A stretch of DNA of 37,109 bases from Alphaproteobacteria bacterium (GTDB lineage: Bacteria > Pseudomonadota > Alphaproteobacteria > Rickettsiales > UBA8987), in assembly GCA_030429725.1 (NCBI GenBank), contig JAUIEX010000017.1, positions 1 to 37,109 of the forward strand, written 5' to 3'. This document shows, piece after piece, positions 19,691-28,626 of the stretch. A program made the translations under genes and the position numbers. The notes under the pieces were generated by a model that saw only the letters and a list, made by a program, of their open reading frames with translations, was not told the origin of the DNA and did not search any database. How positions within the stretch are numbered: position 1 is the stretch's first letter; each line of letters begins with the position of its first letter.

Positions 19691-21076
19691 CTAGTCAGCT
19701 AACATAATCCAGGTGGCCAGCCCCAGGAAGCTTAGAAAGGCCATGACATCGGTAATGGTGGTTAGAAAAACAGCGGAGGAAATCGCAGGGTCTGCGCCGG
19801 CACGGGAAAGCCAGAGCGGGATAATAGCGCCGGCGGCGGCGGCAATAATTAATGAAATAATCATCGCAGCAGAGAAGATAAAACTTAGCGTAAGATTATG
19901 ATATACAAAGTAACTTGCTACCCCAACAATCACGGCAAAAATGGCGCCGTTAACACTGGCAGCAAACATTTCTTTACCAACAACGCGCCATGCATTGGTT
20001 TCCGTTAAATCTTTTGTGGCCAGTGCACGCACGGCCACTGTCAGCGTTTGTGTGCCGGCATTGCCGGCCATGCTGGCAACAATTGGCATCAGGACGGCCA
20101 GCGCAACAAGCTGCTCAATGGATTGATCGAAGAAGGCAATAACGGCAGAGGCCGCAATGGCCGTTATCAGATTAATAAACAGCCAGGGCATGCGGCGATA
20201 GGCCGTTTGTTTGGCGGGGGCATTGATGTCATTACGTTCCGTAACACCACCGAGGAAGAGGATATCTTCCTTGGCTTCTTCGCGAATAACATCCACAATA
20301 TCGTCAATATAGATCACACCAAGAACGCGGTTATTTTCATCAACAACCGGCGCAGAGGCTAAGGCATATTTTTGGAAAATATAAGCAACTTCCTCCTGAT
20401 CCATCGTGGCGGGGATGGTTTTAAGTGAGGCTTCCATAATATCAACAACGGCAACACCGCGCTCGCTTCGCAGCACGCGACTTACCAGTGCATAGCCAAC
20501 GGGTATCTGCTCCTCATTCAAAACAAAAATGGAATAAAAATCATCGGGTAGTGTTTTATTTTCACGCAGAAAATCAATGGTCTGCCCAACGCTCCAATCA
20601 CGCGCCACAGCAACGAAGCGTGTATCCATCATTCGGCCGGCGGAATCTTCAGGCCATGCCAGTCCGGCTTCTAATTTTGCACGGCGGATTTTTGGAAGCT
20701 CTTCCAGAATATCTTGCTGGTCAAGCTGCTCCATGTCTTCCATAACCTGGACGGCTTCATCCACATCCAGCTTGCGAATGGCTTTAGCCGCCGCTTCAGG
20801 TCCAAGAAATTCCAGCACCTCATCTTTGGCGGAGCCTTCAAGGTAGGTTAAAATGTCCGGATCAAACTGGCTGCTGATAGCCTCAAGGAAGGACTGTCTT
20901 TGGTCGCTACTGACCAGTGTAATAAATTCTGCAATATCCGCCGGGTGAAGATTGCTTGATAGTGAACAGATTTGTTCACTATTATTTTCGGTAATGGCAT
21001 CACAAATTCGAGATAGCAGTTCAGGTGGGAGGCGATAATCCGGATTTTCTCTGATGGTAATTTCAACCTTTTCCAT
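19691..21076 (-). CDS. mgtE: Magnesium transporter MgtE
   Basis: Mg2+-gated channel of the inner membrane. The 461 residues show the full architecture: N-terminal superhelical domain (about 35-135), two CBS domains (about 145-205 and 206-265), a plug-helix region, and five membrane segments (about 300-460). The transmembrane signature PIVASMAGNAGTQTLTVAVRAL (331-352) and the pore Asp in TTITDVMAFL (D443) are present. No Mg2+ riboswitch-like leader is visible; only about 50 nt separate it from the glycosyltransferase-like gene upstream on the same strand. Confidence 0.95.
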   Translation of the reverse strand: MEKVEITIRENPDYRLPPELLSRICDAITENNSEQICSLSSNLHPADIAEFITLVSSDQRQSFLEAISSQFDPDILTYLEGSAKDEVLEFLGPEAAAKAIRKLDVDEAVQVMEDMEQLDQQDILEELPKIRRAKLEAGLAWPEDSAGRMMDTRFVAVARDWSVGQTIDFLRENKTLPDDFYSIFVLNEEQIPVGYALVSRVLRSERGVAVVDIMEASLKTIPATMDQEEVAYIFQKYALASAPVVDENNRVLGVIYIDDIVDVIREEAKEDILFLGGVTERNDINAPAKQTAYRRMPWLFINLITAIAASAVIAFFDQSIEQLVALAVLMPIVASMAGNAGTQTLTVAVRALATKDLTETNAWRVVGKEMFAASVNGAIFAVIVGVASYFVYHNLTLSFIFSAAMIISLIIAAAAGAIIPLWLSRAGADPAISSAVFLTTITDVMAFLSFLGLATWIMLAD

Positions 21077-21125
21077 GCCTTTCTCTTAAAGGTAGTGGCT
21101 TAAATAGCAAGCAAATAGGGCGTTA

Positions 21126-21767
21126 TTACCCCCATTTTTCGCTAACCCATCCGGTTTCAAAATGGTGTGGCTTGGGGTAGCCATGAAAAACAACGATGCG
21201 TGCATCGTCAGGCGGGGCGGCATCACAATGATCATGTTTATAACTAACAATTTTGGTTCTATCAAATAACTGGTAGTGATCCAGCTTTGCATGAAGAAAA
21301 TGCTGATCTGTTTGGTAAATCCCCTGATCGCGCCAGGAAAATGCTTCATAAAGATGATGGCATCTTTCGGCACTAAAAAGCATCACGCTGGAGTTAAATG
21401 TTGCTTCCAGCCAATCTTCAATAATCCAAAAATCCTTGGTTTTTAAATGGGGTTCTATCAGTGGTGACAAGTCTTTGAGAATAATAATATCTAAATCCAG
21501 ATAGAGGATACGCCCTTTTAAACGGTTTTTTGGATTGAACATTCCTGTTTTAACCCACCAGCCGGAAAGGCCGCTTTGCTCTTTTCTTACTTCAAAAGGG
21601 GCGTTTTTGTAACGAGAGGGTTCATCGGTAAGGCAAATAAAATGATGAGGAATTTTCAAATGACGTGAAACCATGGCGTAAAGCTTATGGGTATAGTCCG
21701 TACTATAATGTGTGCCATGGTTTGTGCACACAACTGTGAGCTTATTTTGGTTTATTTTCACTATCAT
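21126..21767 (-). CDS. Glycosyltransferase-like protein (GT-A fold, DxD motif)
   Basis: The 213 residues contain VVCTNHG at the N-terminus, WWVKTGMF (71-77) and GRILYLDLDIIILKDLSPL, in which D91-L-D93 fits the metal- and nucleotide-sugar-binding DxD motif of GT-A enzymes such as GT8. NSSVMLFSA and a late His-bearing VVFHGYPKPH also fit that fold. The acceptor is unknown. It has no signal peptide and is a short, single-domain cytoplasmic enzyme. Its start overlaps the M23 peptidase stop as ATGA, so the two are coupled, which suggests an envelope polysaccharide or glycoprotein target (inference). Confidence 0.7.
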   Translation of the reverse strand: MIVKINQNKLTVVCTNHGTHYSTDYTHKLYAMVSRHLKIPHHFICLTDEPSRYKNAPFEVRKEQSGLSGWWVKTGMFNPKNRLKGRILYLDLDIIILKDLSPLIEPHLKTKDFWIIEDWLEATFNSSVMLFSAERCHHLYEAFSWRDQGIYQTDQHFLHAKLDHYQLFDRTKIVSYKHDHCDAAPPDDARIVVFHGYPKPHHFETGWVSEKWG

Positions 21768-22753
21768 TGGACGTCAAAATCAAACTTTTTAGTAAATATA
21801 CTTTTTCCTCCCCTGCGATAGGTGAGCGTTACGCGATAATTGCCTTTAATCCATTCCGGAGCCATCCGGCGGGCTCCTTGTGTTAGAAAATACTGTGCCT
21901 GATTTTTGGTAAACTCATGGCGCATTATCTTCAAGCTATTATCCGGATAAATAATTTCAATATCCAGACTATCCTTATCTTCCGTGCCCATGATATCCAC
22001 CCACAGGATGAGCGCATCAGCATCCCGGCGCAATGTCTGGAGGGCGTAGCCACCGCTTCTGGCTTTTTTAGCATCGGTTATTTCATCGCCGCTGATGCCA
22101 TAGTTCAGGATAGCGGTTGTTTCATTGATAGTGGCGGCCAGTTTTGTTTGCGCTTCTTTGCTCCAGAGGGTGCTTTTTTGATCTTTACCACAGCCTGACT
22201 CCATGCCGGAAAGGGTGAAAGGATCAACCGGGGTTTTGTTTTGCTCAATCTGAAAATGCAGGTGCGGGAATTCGGTATTGCCGGAGAGGCCAACATAGCC
22301 AAGGACATCACCCGCTAAGATTTTTTGTCCATTTTCAACGGCAATGCTACCTTGCTTGAGATGGCAATACCAGCTTGTCCATTTTTTCTCATGGCGGAGG
22401 ATAACGGCATTGCCGCAGCCTTTGCTTGGATCATAATTCGGATTGTCGTTAACATTAATGTCCGGTTCGCCGTCCCTTAAGGCGGCAACAACTCCATCTG
22501 CAGCCGCCAGCACGGGGATGTTGCGGTCTAGTTCGGTAAAATCTTTGAGGCGAAAATCCGTGCCTTTATGCTTGTCGCTGGTCATATGCTGACATCGAAA
22601 ATCTTCGTACGTATCACCGGGCGCCATATCAACAAATTTCTGGATAAAACATTCTTCGCCCAGTTGGCACTGAATTGGCAGTGAGAGGGTCAAGGCGCCG
22701 GCTAGTGATGAGTTAAAAGCTATTAGCAAAGAAAAAAGAAGGCGGGTTTTCAC
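21764..22753 (-). CDS. M23-family metallopeptidase (LytM-like)
   Basis: Exported protein of 329 residues with a signal peptide (about 1-20). The LytM zinc site is complete: H62-x3-D66 in KHKGTDF, then H131 (WYCHLKQG) and H164-L-H166-F. GLSGNTEFPHLHF is the usual signature. Cysteines at about 30, 35, 54, 113 and 130 suggest disulfides in the periplasm. Residues about 190-329 form an additional C-terminal beta-rich domain not needed for catalysis (DALILWVDIMGTEDKDSLDIE and following). It probably cleaves peptidoglycan cross-links. It overlaps xthA and the glycosyltransferase-like gene by 4 nt on each side. Confidence 0.9.
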   Translation of the reverse strand: MKTRLLFSLLIAFNSSLAGALTLSLPIQCQLGEECFIQKFVDMAPGDTYEDFRCQHMTSDKHKGTDFRLKDFTELDRNIPVLAAADGVVAALRDGEPDINVNDNPNYDPSKGCGNAVILRHEKKWTSWYCHLKQGSIAVENGQKILAGDVLGYVGLSGNTEFPHLHFQIEQNKTPVDPFTLSGMESGCGKDQKSTLWSKEAQTKLAATINETTAILNYGISGDEITDAKKARSGGYALQTLRRDADALILWVDIMGTEDKDSLDIEIIYPDNSLKIMRHEFTKNQAQYFLTQGARRMAPEWIKGNYRVTLTYRRGGKSIFTKKFDFDVQ

Positions 22754-23538
22754 GGCTTTAATTCCAATAAAACAGGCACATGGTCGGAAGGCTTCTCTTC
22801 ACTGCGCCAGTGCGGATCAATCCATGCCCGGCCAATATTATCCTGAAGTGCAGGTGTTACCCAGATATGATCAAGCCGCCTGCCGCGATTTGATTTTTGC
22901 CAGTCTCGGTTGCGATAGCTCCACCAGCTATAAAGCTTTTCCGTTGGAGGAATAAAGTGACGGGGCACATCCACCCATTTGAGTGAGGATTGAAGGCGAT
23001 TAAAATGTTCAACCTCAATGGGCGTGTGGCTGACAACTTTTAACAATTGTTTGTGCGACCAGACATCCTCCTCCAGTGGTGCAATATTCAAATCTCCCAC
23101 CAGAATCATCGGATGATCGGAGCCGCGATTAGCCTGAAACCATTGCTCCATCGCCTGCACATAATCAAGCTTATGCCTGAATTTTGGATTGATTATGACA
23201 TCCGGTTCATCGCCACCGGCCGGAACATAAAAATTATGAAGCTCGATATTATTTTCAAATTTTGTGGCAATATGGCGCGCGTGATTATTCACAAATAACA
23301 AACGCTCGGATTCTTCCATCGGAAGGCGTGAAATAATAGCAACGCCATTATAAGATTTTTCACCGCGATGGAAAATATAGGGGTAGCCGACATTTTTGAA
23401 TGCTTTGTAAGGGAATGTATCATCTACAGTTTTTGTTTCCTGCAGACAAAGTACATCCAGATCGTAATGCTGTAGAATCCTGAGCGCCAGATTCAGCCTG
23501 AGGCGTACCGAATTGATGTTAAAAGTTGCCAGTTTCAT
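22750..23538 (-). CDS. xthA: Exodeoxyribonuclease III (AP endonuclease)
   Basis: Removes abasic sites and damaged 3' ends in base-excision repair. The 262 residues begin with MKLATFNINSVRLRL and carry E34 (CLQETK), GDLNIAP (D149, N151), RRLDHIW (D223) and SDHVPVLLEL (D252-H253), the metal and catalytic residues of the ExoIII family. Length is normal. It is first in an overlapping run with the M23 peptidase and glycosyltransferase-like genes. The start is 37 nt from the divergent J-domain gene. Confidence 0.95.
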   Translation of the reverse strand: MKLATFNINSVRLRLNLALRILQHYDLDVLCLQETKTVDDTFPYKAFKNVGYPYIFHRGEKSYNGVAIISRLPMEESERLLFVNNHARHIATKFENNIELHNFYVPAGGDEPDVIINPKFRHKLDYVQAMEQWFQANRGSDHPMILVGDLNIAPLEEDVWSHKQLLKVVSHTPIEVEHFNRLQSSLKWVDVPRHFIPPTEKLYSWWSYRNRDWQKSNRGRRLDHIWVTPALQDNIGRAWIDPHWRSEEKPSDHVPVLLELKP

Positions 23539-23575
23539 TCTCGCAGCATAGCCAGATTTATGGCATAATGAAAGG

Positions 23576-24163
23576 ATGGGCGTTGCAGAAAAATTTTCGC
23601 ATATCAGTGGTCAGCCATTGCCATGTCGGTGTATGTGGGAAGGGTGCGAAGCCTCCGGCGAGTATCCTGCGCCAATGAAAGGGGGCCGCTCCATGATGCA
23701 GTCGAGCCTTTTGGATGGTGTGGAAATGCGGTCGCCAAAGCGTGCATGGTTTTGCCTGCCGCATGTGCGTGAATATAACGCTAATTGGGATTTTTTTGCC
23801 GGTATGTCTGAAGAGCAGATTCTTTCATTCCAGAAAGATGCCCTGACGGGACATCGCCGGACGCTCTCACGGGAGCAGCAAATACGGTTGCAGCAGCGCG
23901 AGAAGGCCTTACGTGAGGAAGCAGTGAATTTAGGCTTTGAAAATCAAGCGGCAATTAAAGTTCAGAATGTACCTGATTCACTCAAAAATTCGTTAAGCCT
24001 ATTAGAGCTATCCCTGCCGATTACATCCGAGCAGGTTAAAAAAGCCTATCGCATTAAAGCAAAGGAACATCATCCTGATAGTGCCGGGGAAGATGCAAAA
24101 GAAAGATTTATCCAACTAAATGAAGCAAAAGAGATTTTGAATCGCTGGATATGCAGGGGGTAG
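23576..24163 (+). CDS. Alphaproteobacterial J-domain protein with N-terminal Cys/His cluster
   Basis: Of 195 residues, the C-terminal 65 form a J-domain with LEL..PITSEQVKKAYRIKAKEHHPD; the HPD motif needed to stimulate Hsp70 is intact. The N-terminal part has a Cys-x-Cys, a further Cys (CRCMWEGC) and FCLPHVREYN, possibly a zinc site, followed by WDFFAGMSEEQI. This layout matches a J-domain family seen in Alphaproteobacteria, often next to cobS; cobS is not here. It is followed 46 nt later by dnaJ, which makes two DnaK co-chaperones in a row. Its client is unknown. Confidence 0.8.
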   Translation: MGVAEKFSHISGQPLPCRCMWEGCEASGEYPAPMKGGRSMMQSSLLDGVEMRSPKRAWFCLPHVREYNANWDFFAGMSEEQILSFQKDALTGHRRTLSREQQIRLQQREKALREEAVNLGFENQAAIKVQNVPDSLKNSLSLLELSLPITSEQVKKAYRIKAKEHHPDSAGEDAKERFIQLNEAKEILNRWICRG

Positions 24164-24174
24164 CAACTGAGCGC

Positions 24175-24202
24175 TTGACCTATTCATTTTTTTGCTTATC
24201 TC
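24175..24202 (+). promoter_or_regulatory. Possible dnaJ promoter (leaderless arrangement)
   Basis: TTGACC (24175-24180) and TATCTC (24197-24202) are 16 nt apart and would place the start of transcription at or next to the dnaJ ATG at 24210. No Shine-Dalgarno precedes that ATG. The -10 is weak. Confidence 0.25.
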
Positions 24203-24209
24203 ACTGCCT

Positions 24210-25337
24210 ATGGCAAAAGACCTTTATGAAATTCTCGGCGTCTCTAAGTCTGTCTCAAAAGATGAACTTAAGAAAGCCTATCGAAAGCTGGCTGTAAAAT
24301 ATCATCCGGATAAAAACCCTGGGGATGAAGAGGCCGAAAAGCGCTTCAAAGAAATCAGCGCTGCGTATGATATTCTCAAAGATGATGAGAAGCGCGCCGC
24401 GTATGATCAGTATGGTGAGGCTGCATTTACCGGCGGTGGTGGCCAGCAGGGCTTTGGTGGCGGTTTTGATTTCTCCGGCTCATCATTCCGGGATATTTTT
24501 GAAGATTTATTCGGTGGCATGGGGGGAAATCAGCAATCTGCGGCTTCCAATCTTCGTGGCGCAGACCTGCGCTATAATTTAGAAGTAAGCTTGGAAGAGG
24601 CGCACAGGGGTGGCAGTAAAACCATTAAAGTACCTTCGTATGTTGCATGCGATACATGCGATGCCTCCGGCAGTGCCAGTAAAAAAGAGCCGGAAGCGTG
24701 TTCGGTTTGTGGTGGTTCGGGGCGCATGCGTGTTCAGCAGGGCTTTTTTACACTTGAGCGAACATGCCATGCCTGCGGTGGTGTCGGCACAACGATCCAG
24801 GATCCATGTGGAGCCTGTAGCGGCCAAGGCCGGGTGAGAAAAACCCGTACACTTTCAGTGAATATCCCCGAAGGTGTTGAGGATGGAACCAGAATTCGCA
24901 TTACCGGCGAGGGTGAAGCGGGCGTTCGCGGCGGTGAAAAAGGTGATCTTTATTTGTTCGTTTCACTTAAGCGCCATGAAATTTATGAGCGGGATGGTGC
25001 GGATATTCACTGTCAGGTTCCGCTGGCAATGACAACAGCCGCCCTTGGCGGCAGTATTGAGGTGCCAACCATTGATGGTTCGCGTGCGCGTGTAACCATC
25101 CCGGAGGGCACGCAAACCGGACGTAAATTCCGCCTGAAAGGTAAGGGGTTGAATGTGATGCGCCGCAGCGGTGTTCGCGGAGATATGTATGTGCATGCCT
25201 TTGTTGAAACGCCGGTTCAGTTAACCAAGAAACAAAAAGAATTGTTACAGGAATTTGGCGGCACGTGTTCGGACAAGAATAACCCTGAATCTGAGGGTTT
25301 TATTGATAAGATCAAAAATTTCTTTGCCGAACTTTAA
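24210..25337 (+). CDS. dnaJ: Chaperone DnaJ (Hsp40)
   Basis: Co-chaperone that delivers unfolded proteins to DnaK and triggers its ATPase. The 375 residues have a J-domain (1-70, HPD at 32-34) and a Gly/Phe-rich linker (about 74-105). The four CxxCxGxG-type zinc repeats are at C147/C150, C164/C167, C186/C189 and C200/C203, followed by the two C-terminal substrate-binding domains. The first repeat reads CDTCDASG, with Asp in place of the first usual residue after the Cys pair. A TTG 18 nt upstream extends the frame, but [10 protein letters not shown] from 24210 is the family-typical start. dnaK and grpE are not adjacent. Confidence 0.96.
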   Translation: MAKDLYEILGVSKSVSKDELKKAYRKLAVKYHPDKNPGDEEAEKRFKEISAAYDILKDDEKRAAYDQYGEAAFTGGGGQQGFGGGFDFSGSSFRDIFEDLFGGMGGNQQSAASNLRGADLRYNLEVSLEEAHRGGSKTIKVPSYVACDTCDASGSASKKEPEACSVCGGSGRMRVQQGFFTLERTCHACGGVGTTIQDPCGACSGQGRVRKTRTLSVNIPEGVEDGTRIRITGEGEAGVRGGEKGDLYLFVSLKRHEIYERDGADIHCQVPLAMTTAALGGSIEVPTIDGSRARVTIPEGTQTGRKFRLKGKGLNVMRRSGVRGDMYVHAFVETPVQLTKKQKELLQEFGGTCSDKNNPESEGFIDKIKNFFAEL

Positions 25338-25350
25338 TCGGCACGCATTT

Positions 25351-26400
25351 TTAACTGTTGGAAGATGGCTCAACGGAGCCATCCTTTGATAGGATAATGG
25401 CCACAAAACGGGTTGCCGGGAATGACGCAAAAATAATTTTTAAGATAACCATCAGCGGCACGCAGAGGAAGGCCCCCGCAATGCCCCATAAACTTCCCCA
25501 GGTAACAAGCGATAGAATGATAATCAGCGAGCTTAAATTGAGCGAATTGCCCATAATTCTGGGTTCAATCACATTGCCAACCAAGAACTGAATAGCTCCA
25601 ATGGTGCTGAGAACCATGATGAAAGGCGTAAGGGAATCATACTGAACCAGAGATAAAATGGCAGGAAGTGCGGTGGCCAGAATAGAGCCGATATTTGGAA
25701 TAAAATTCAGCAGAAAAATCAAAAGAGCCCAGAAAGCAGCAAAATCCAGGCCAACAAATTTTAAAATAATGTAGGACAAAAAGGCCGTCGTGAAGCTTAA
25801 AAGACTTTTAACCCAAACATATGTCTGGATTCGCTCATAGATGGTATTCAACGTTTTTTTGACGTTTTTCAAACTCGTTTTTTTCTTGAAAAGAGCGGCA
25901 ACTTTATGATTGAAGCTATGCTGCTCAGTCAGCATAAAAATGATATAAATCATGATAATAAAGGCGTTGCTGAAAAGTGTTGTGATGGCTTGAGCAGAGT
26001 TGGAAAGCAAGGCTGGAATATCAACGGAATGAATAATTTTTTGCACCACACTATCTTTCTGCAAGCCAATAATGTGAAGCAACCCTTCAATGCGTTTATC
26101 AAAATTTGCCTGATATTTGGGCGCGGCCTCCACCAGCTTGGGAATGGATTGTGTAATCAGCTCCACAGGAATCCACACAATGCCGATAAACACAATCATG
26201 GCAAAACATTTGCAAAGCCAGGATGGAAGCCTGTTTTTAAGCAGGCCATTAATGCCATCTGCCATGGCGTTCAGCAGTGCCCAAATAAGCAGTGCCACAA
26301 TTAAGGGGATAACAACATTTTGTGCAATATGCAGGATGTAAAATGCCAGAAAAACAACAATGCAAGAGAGCAGGGCAATCATTGGTTGGTTATTCTGCAT
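25351..26400 (-). CDS. AI-2E family transporter (PerM/YdiK type)
   Basis: Polytopic inner-membrane protein of 349 residues with paired N-terminal membrane segments. A soluble, Lys-rich central stretch (about 130-195) follows, then further membrane segments including LLIFLLNFIPNIGSILATALPAILSL, the family signature region. The family name comes from one member (TqsA); most members have unknown substrates, so autoinducer export should not be assumed. The frame opens 72 nt earlier, but the ATG at 26400 has an AGGATAAGG-like site upstream and starts right before the first membrane segment. It lies 13 nt after the response regulator and is probably in its operon. Confidence 0.85.
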   Translation of the reverse strand: MQNNQPMIALLSCIVVFLAFYILHIAQNVVIPLIVALLIWALLNAMADGINGLLKNRLPSWLCKCFAMIVFIGIVWIPVELITQSIPKLVEAAPKYQANFDKRIEGLLHIIGLQKDSVVQKIIHSVDIPALLSNSAQAITTLFSNAFIIMIYIIFMLTEQHSFNHKVAALFKKKTSLKNVKKTLNTIYERIQTYVWVKSLLSFTTAFLSYIILKFVGLDFAAFWALLIFLLNFIPNIGSILATALPAILSLVQYDSLTPFIMVLSTIGAIQFLVGNVIEPRIMGNSLNLSSLIIILSLVTWGSLWGIAGAFLCVPLMVILKIIFASFPATRFVAIILSKDGSVEPSSNS

Positions 26401-26413
26401 AAGAAACCTTATC

Positions 26414-27259
26414 CTATTTAGGCTCAAAGTGCCTGAAAATAATGATACCATCAATTTTTTCATGAATATCACATTGCTTGAGTGCCTCAGGCGTCATGGC
26501 GGTTATCTTGTTGAAGCTGGCAATATTAATATTCCCAGTAATATCAATCTCATAGCAGGTTTCGTGGATGACAAAATCAAACGTAAAATAATGCAGTGGC
26601 CCCTCTGCCAGATAGGCCACTGCTTCGTTAACTTTTCCTTCAAATAATGCGGCGGCAATGCTGCGTTCTTTATCTTCTTGTTCAGTCTCATCAAAGCAGA
26701 TGAGTGCGATCAGGGATAATACCCAGTAATTATCGGATGGATGCCGGGCATCCAGAAGGGATGTCAAAAAAAGTAACGTATTTTTTAGCTCATCCTCACT
26801 TTGAATGGTGAAGAAATAGTTGGCCTTAATCTGAATGCCTTCATTAAGCAGTGACTGCTTCTTTTTCAGGCTTTGTTGATACCCTTCCAATGCGTTTGAA
26901 ACTGCGGTCAGTAAGGATTTTTTGCTGTAAGGCTTGGTTAGATAAAAGAGCGCTCCTGCTTTCAGGCCTTCAATAACCTGCTCTTTTGAGGATGCCGCCG
27001 TTTGCATGATCACGGGAATGGAGGATAATTCAGTGGAGCTGCGTATCTGCTTTAACGTTTCAATGCCATCCATCACCGGCATCATTCTGTCGAGTAGAAT
27101 CAAATGAAAATCATGTGGCGAGGTGTTGAGCGCCAGCAATGCCTTGCTGCCATTGGAGGATGTGGTGACCTGATAGCCACTTTTTCTGAGCGAATGTTCA
27201 ATAATCTCTAAATTGATGGGATCATCATCCACAGCTAAAATGTGGTAATCTTGAGGCAT
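26414..27259 (-). CDS. Response regulator with unrecognised output domain
   Basis: Residues 1-125 form a CheY-like receiver: D11/D12 acidic pocket, phosphoacceptor D57 in LILLDRMMPVMDG, T88 in MQTA and K109 in YLTKPYS. Residues about 130-281 are a separate mixed helical/beta region with no HTH, GGDEF, EAL, HD-GYP or PP2C motif that I can see. It is therefore probably not a simple transcription factor. The gene follows the YfiR-family gene by 3 nt and precedes the AI-2E-type gene, and no histidine kinase is nearby. Confidence 0.85.
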   Translation of the reverse strand: MPQDYHILAVDDDPINLEIIEHSLRKSGYQVTTSSNGSKALLALNTSPHDFHLILLDRMMPVMDGIETLKQIRSSTELSSIPVIMQTAASSKEQVIEGLKAGALFYLTKPYSKKSLLTAVSNALEGYQQSLKKKQSLLNEGIQIKANYFFTIQSEDELKNTLLFLTSLLDARHPSDNYWVLSLIALICFDETEQEDKERSIAAALFEGKVNEAVAYLAEGPLHYFTFDFVIHETCYEIDITGNINIASFNKITAMTPEALKQCDIHEKIDGIIIFRHFEPK

Positions 27260-27262
27260 TGC

Positions 27263-27850
27263 TTAATGCGCCTTTGAAAGTTCAAGAAGCTTGGAGCTCA
27301 CTTTAATTCCTGCTTCCTCTGTGAGTGTGTCTTCGATGGAAAATTGGATCTTTTCATTTTTGCTAAAAAACTCAATCATACCAGATTGTTGAAGAAAGCG
27401 AGGCAGATCGCTGACCGTTAAAACTGATGATTTTGCCATCTCTTCGTTAAGTTCCATTATTTTTATGGGGGATTTTTTGCCAACAAATAATAAATGACAT
27501 TGGCGTGAATCCTCAACGGTTTCCGGGTAGGCTAGTTTAATATTTTTTCCACTAATTTTCTTTCGTGTAATGGGTTTCAGTATGTTCCCGAAGGGGTCTT
27601 CTCCAATCACGCAGAGTGTAATATCCCGGGTTTTTAATTTTGGGTTGTTGTTTTCCCAGGTTATAAACTTAAGAAAGTTATACAAGAATGCTGCTTTAAT
27701 TTGATATTCTTTGCCGCCGTTATTGGCATTTGCCGCTACAGGAACGGCAACACTTAATGTGCAATATAACAATGCAACAAGAAGAACGCGGGCAGATCGA
27801 AATCTTTTTATATTTTGTCTAAACAATTTTTTAGAACCTTTAATCACCAT
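27263..27850 (-). CDS. YfiR family periplasmic protein
   Basis: The 195 residues have a signal peptide with a long basic n-region (about 1-41, ending near VAANA). The YfiR-family pattern follows: EYQIKAAFLYNFLKFITWE, an ITLCVIGEDPFGN segment, CHLLFVGKKS, SVLTVSDLPRFLQQSGMIEF and a closing AGIKVSSKLLELS. In Pseudomonas, YfiR is a periplasmic repressor of the diguanylate cyclase YfiN. Here no yfiN or yfiB is adjacent; the gene is followed after 3 nt by a response regulator. A signalling role at the envelope is likely, the partner unknown. Confidence 0.85.
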   Translation of the reverse strand: MVIKGSKKLFRQNIKRFRSARVLLVALLYCTLSVAVPVAANANNGGKEYQIKAAFLYNFLKFITWENNNPKLKTRDITLCVIGEDPFGNILKPITRKKISGKNIKLAYPETVEDSRQCHLLFVGKKSPIKIMELNEEMAKSSVLTVSDLPRFLQQSGMIEFFSKNEKIQFSIEDTLTEEAGIKVSSKLLELSKAH

Positions 27851-27963
27851 TAATTGGACAGAAAATCAACATATAATAGATATACTCCATATCAAGATTC
27901 TTTGGAGTAATAAAGGTGAAGCCTGCAAACTAAAAGTGTTTTGTGTTTTTTAAATCACCGGCG

Positions 27964-28626
27964 CTAACTTTTGAAGCTATCTCGCAGGAATTGGATGCCG
28001 GTTTTCAAGCCAATCAAGTCAATGCCGTGACCAAGCATGGGAATCTGATGCAAAGAGACATCTGTAAATCCATGAGTTTGTAAAGTCAGGTAGGCATCTT
28101 CTGAGCCTGAAGCGGGCACAACCATATCTTGCTCACCATGAATTAGGCAGATTGGAGTGTCTTTACAGGGCGTTGAAATATCCGCATCCGTGGCCAGTAA
28201 TGTTCCGGAATATCCAAGAATAGCAGCATGTTGACGTGAGGTGGTGATGGCATAATGCAGTGCCAGCATCGTTCCCTGTGAAAAACCGACCAGCGCAATA
28301 TTCTGTGATGGGATGGAGAATTTTTCCTCAACATGCCCAATAAAATGATCAACATATTTCAAGGCACTGATTGCACCCTGTCGTAAAATATCGCGTTGGT
28401 AATTTAACAGTGAGAACCACTGAAAGCCCGCGGGATTTTGTTCGCATGGGGTGGGAGCATCGGGTGATATAAAAATTGTATCAGGCAATTGATCCTGCCA
28501 TTCCTGCCCCAGTGAGAGCAGGTCTTTTCCATCCGATCCATAGCCATGTAGAAAAATAACAGCATTGACGGCGCTACCATTTTTGGCTGAAATCTTGTGA
28601 TATGTCAGTGTGTTGATGTTATCCAT
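27964..28626 (-). CDS. Alpha/beta hydrolase, phospholipase/carboxylesterase family
   Basis: The 220-residue enzyme has an intact triad: Ser116 in GFSQG (114-118), Asp167 in HGEQDMVVP and His200 in LGHGID. VIFLHGYGSDGKDLLSLGQEW is the typical N-terminal oxyanion region of the acyl-protein thioesterase/YpfH-like esterases. The natural substrate is unknown. The frame stays open to 28758 but that would lie inside xerD; the ATG at 28626 fits the family start and overlaps the xerD stop by 8 nt. It is the last gene of the 52-residue protein - xerD - esterase run. Confidence 0.88.
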   Translation of the reverse strand: MDNINTLTYHKISAKNGSAVNAVIFLHGYGSDGKDLLSLGQEWQDQLPDTIFISPDAPTPCEQNPAGFQWFSLLNYQRDILRQGAISALKYVDHFIGHVEEKFSIPSQNIALVGFSQGTMLALHYAITTSRQHAAILGYSGTLLATDADISTPCKDTPICLIHGEQDMVVPASGSEDAYLTLQTHGFTDVSLHQIPMLGHGIDLIGLKTGIQFLRDSFKS

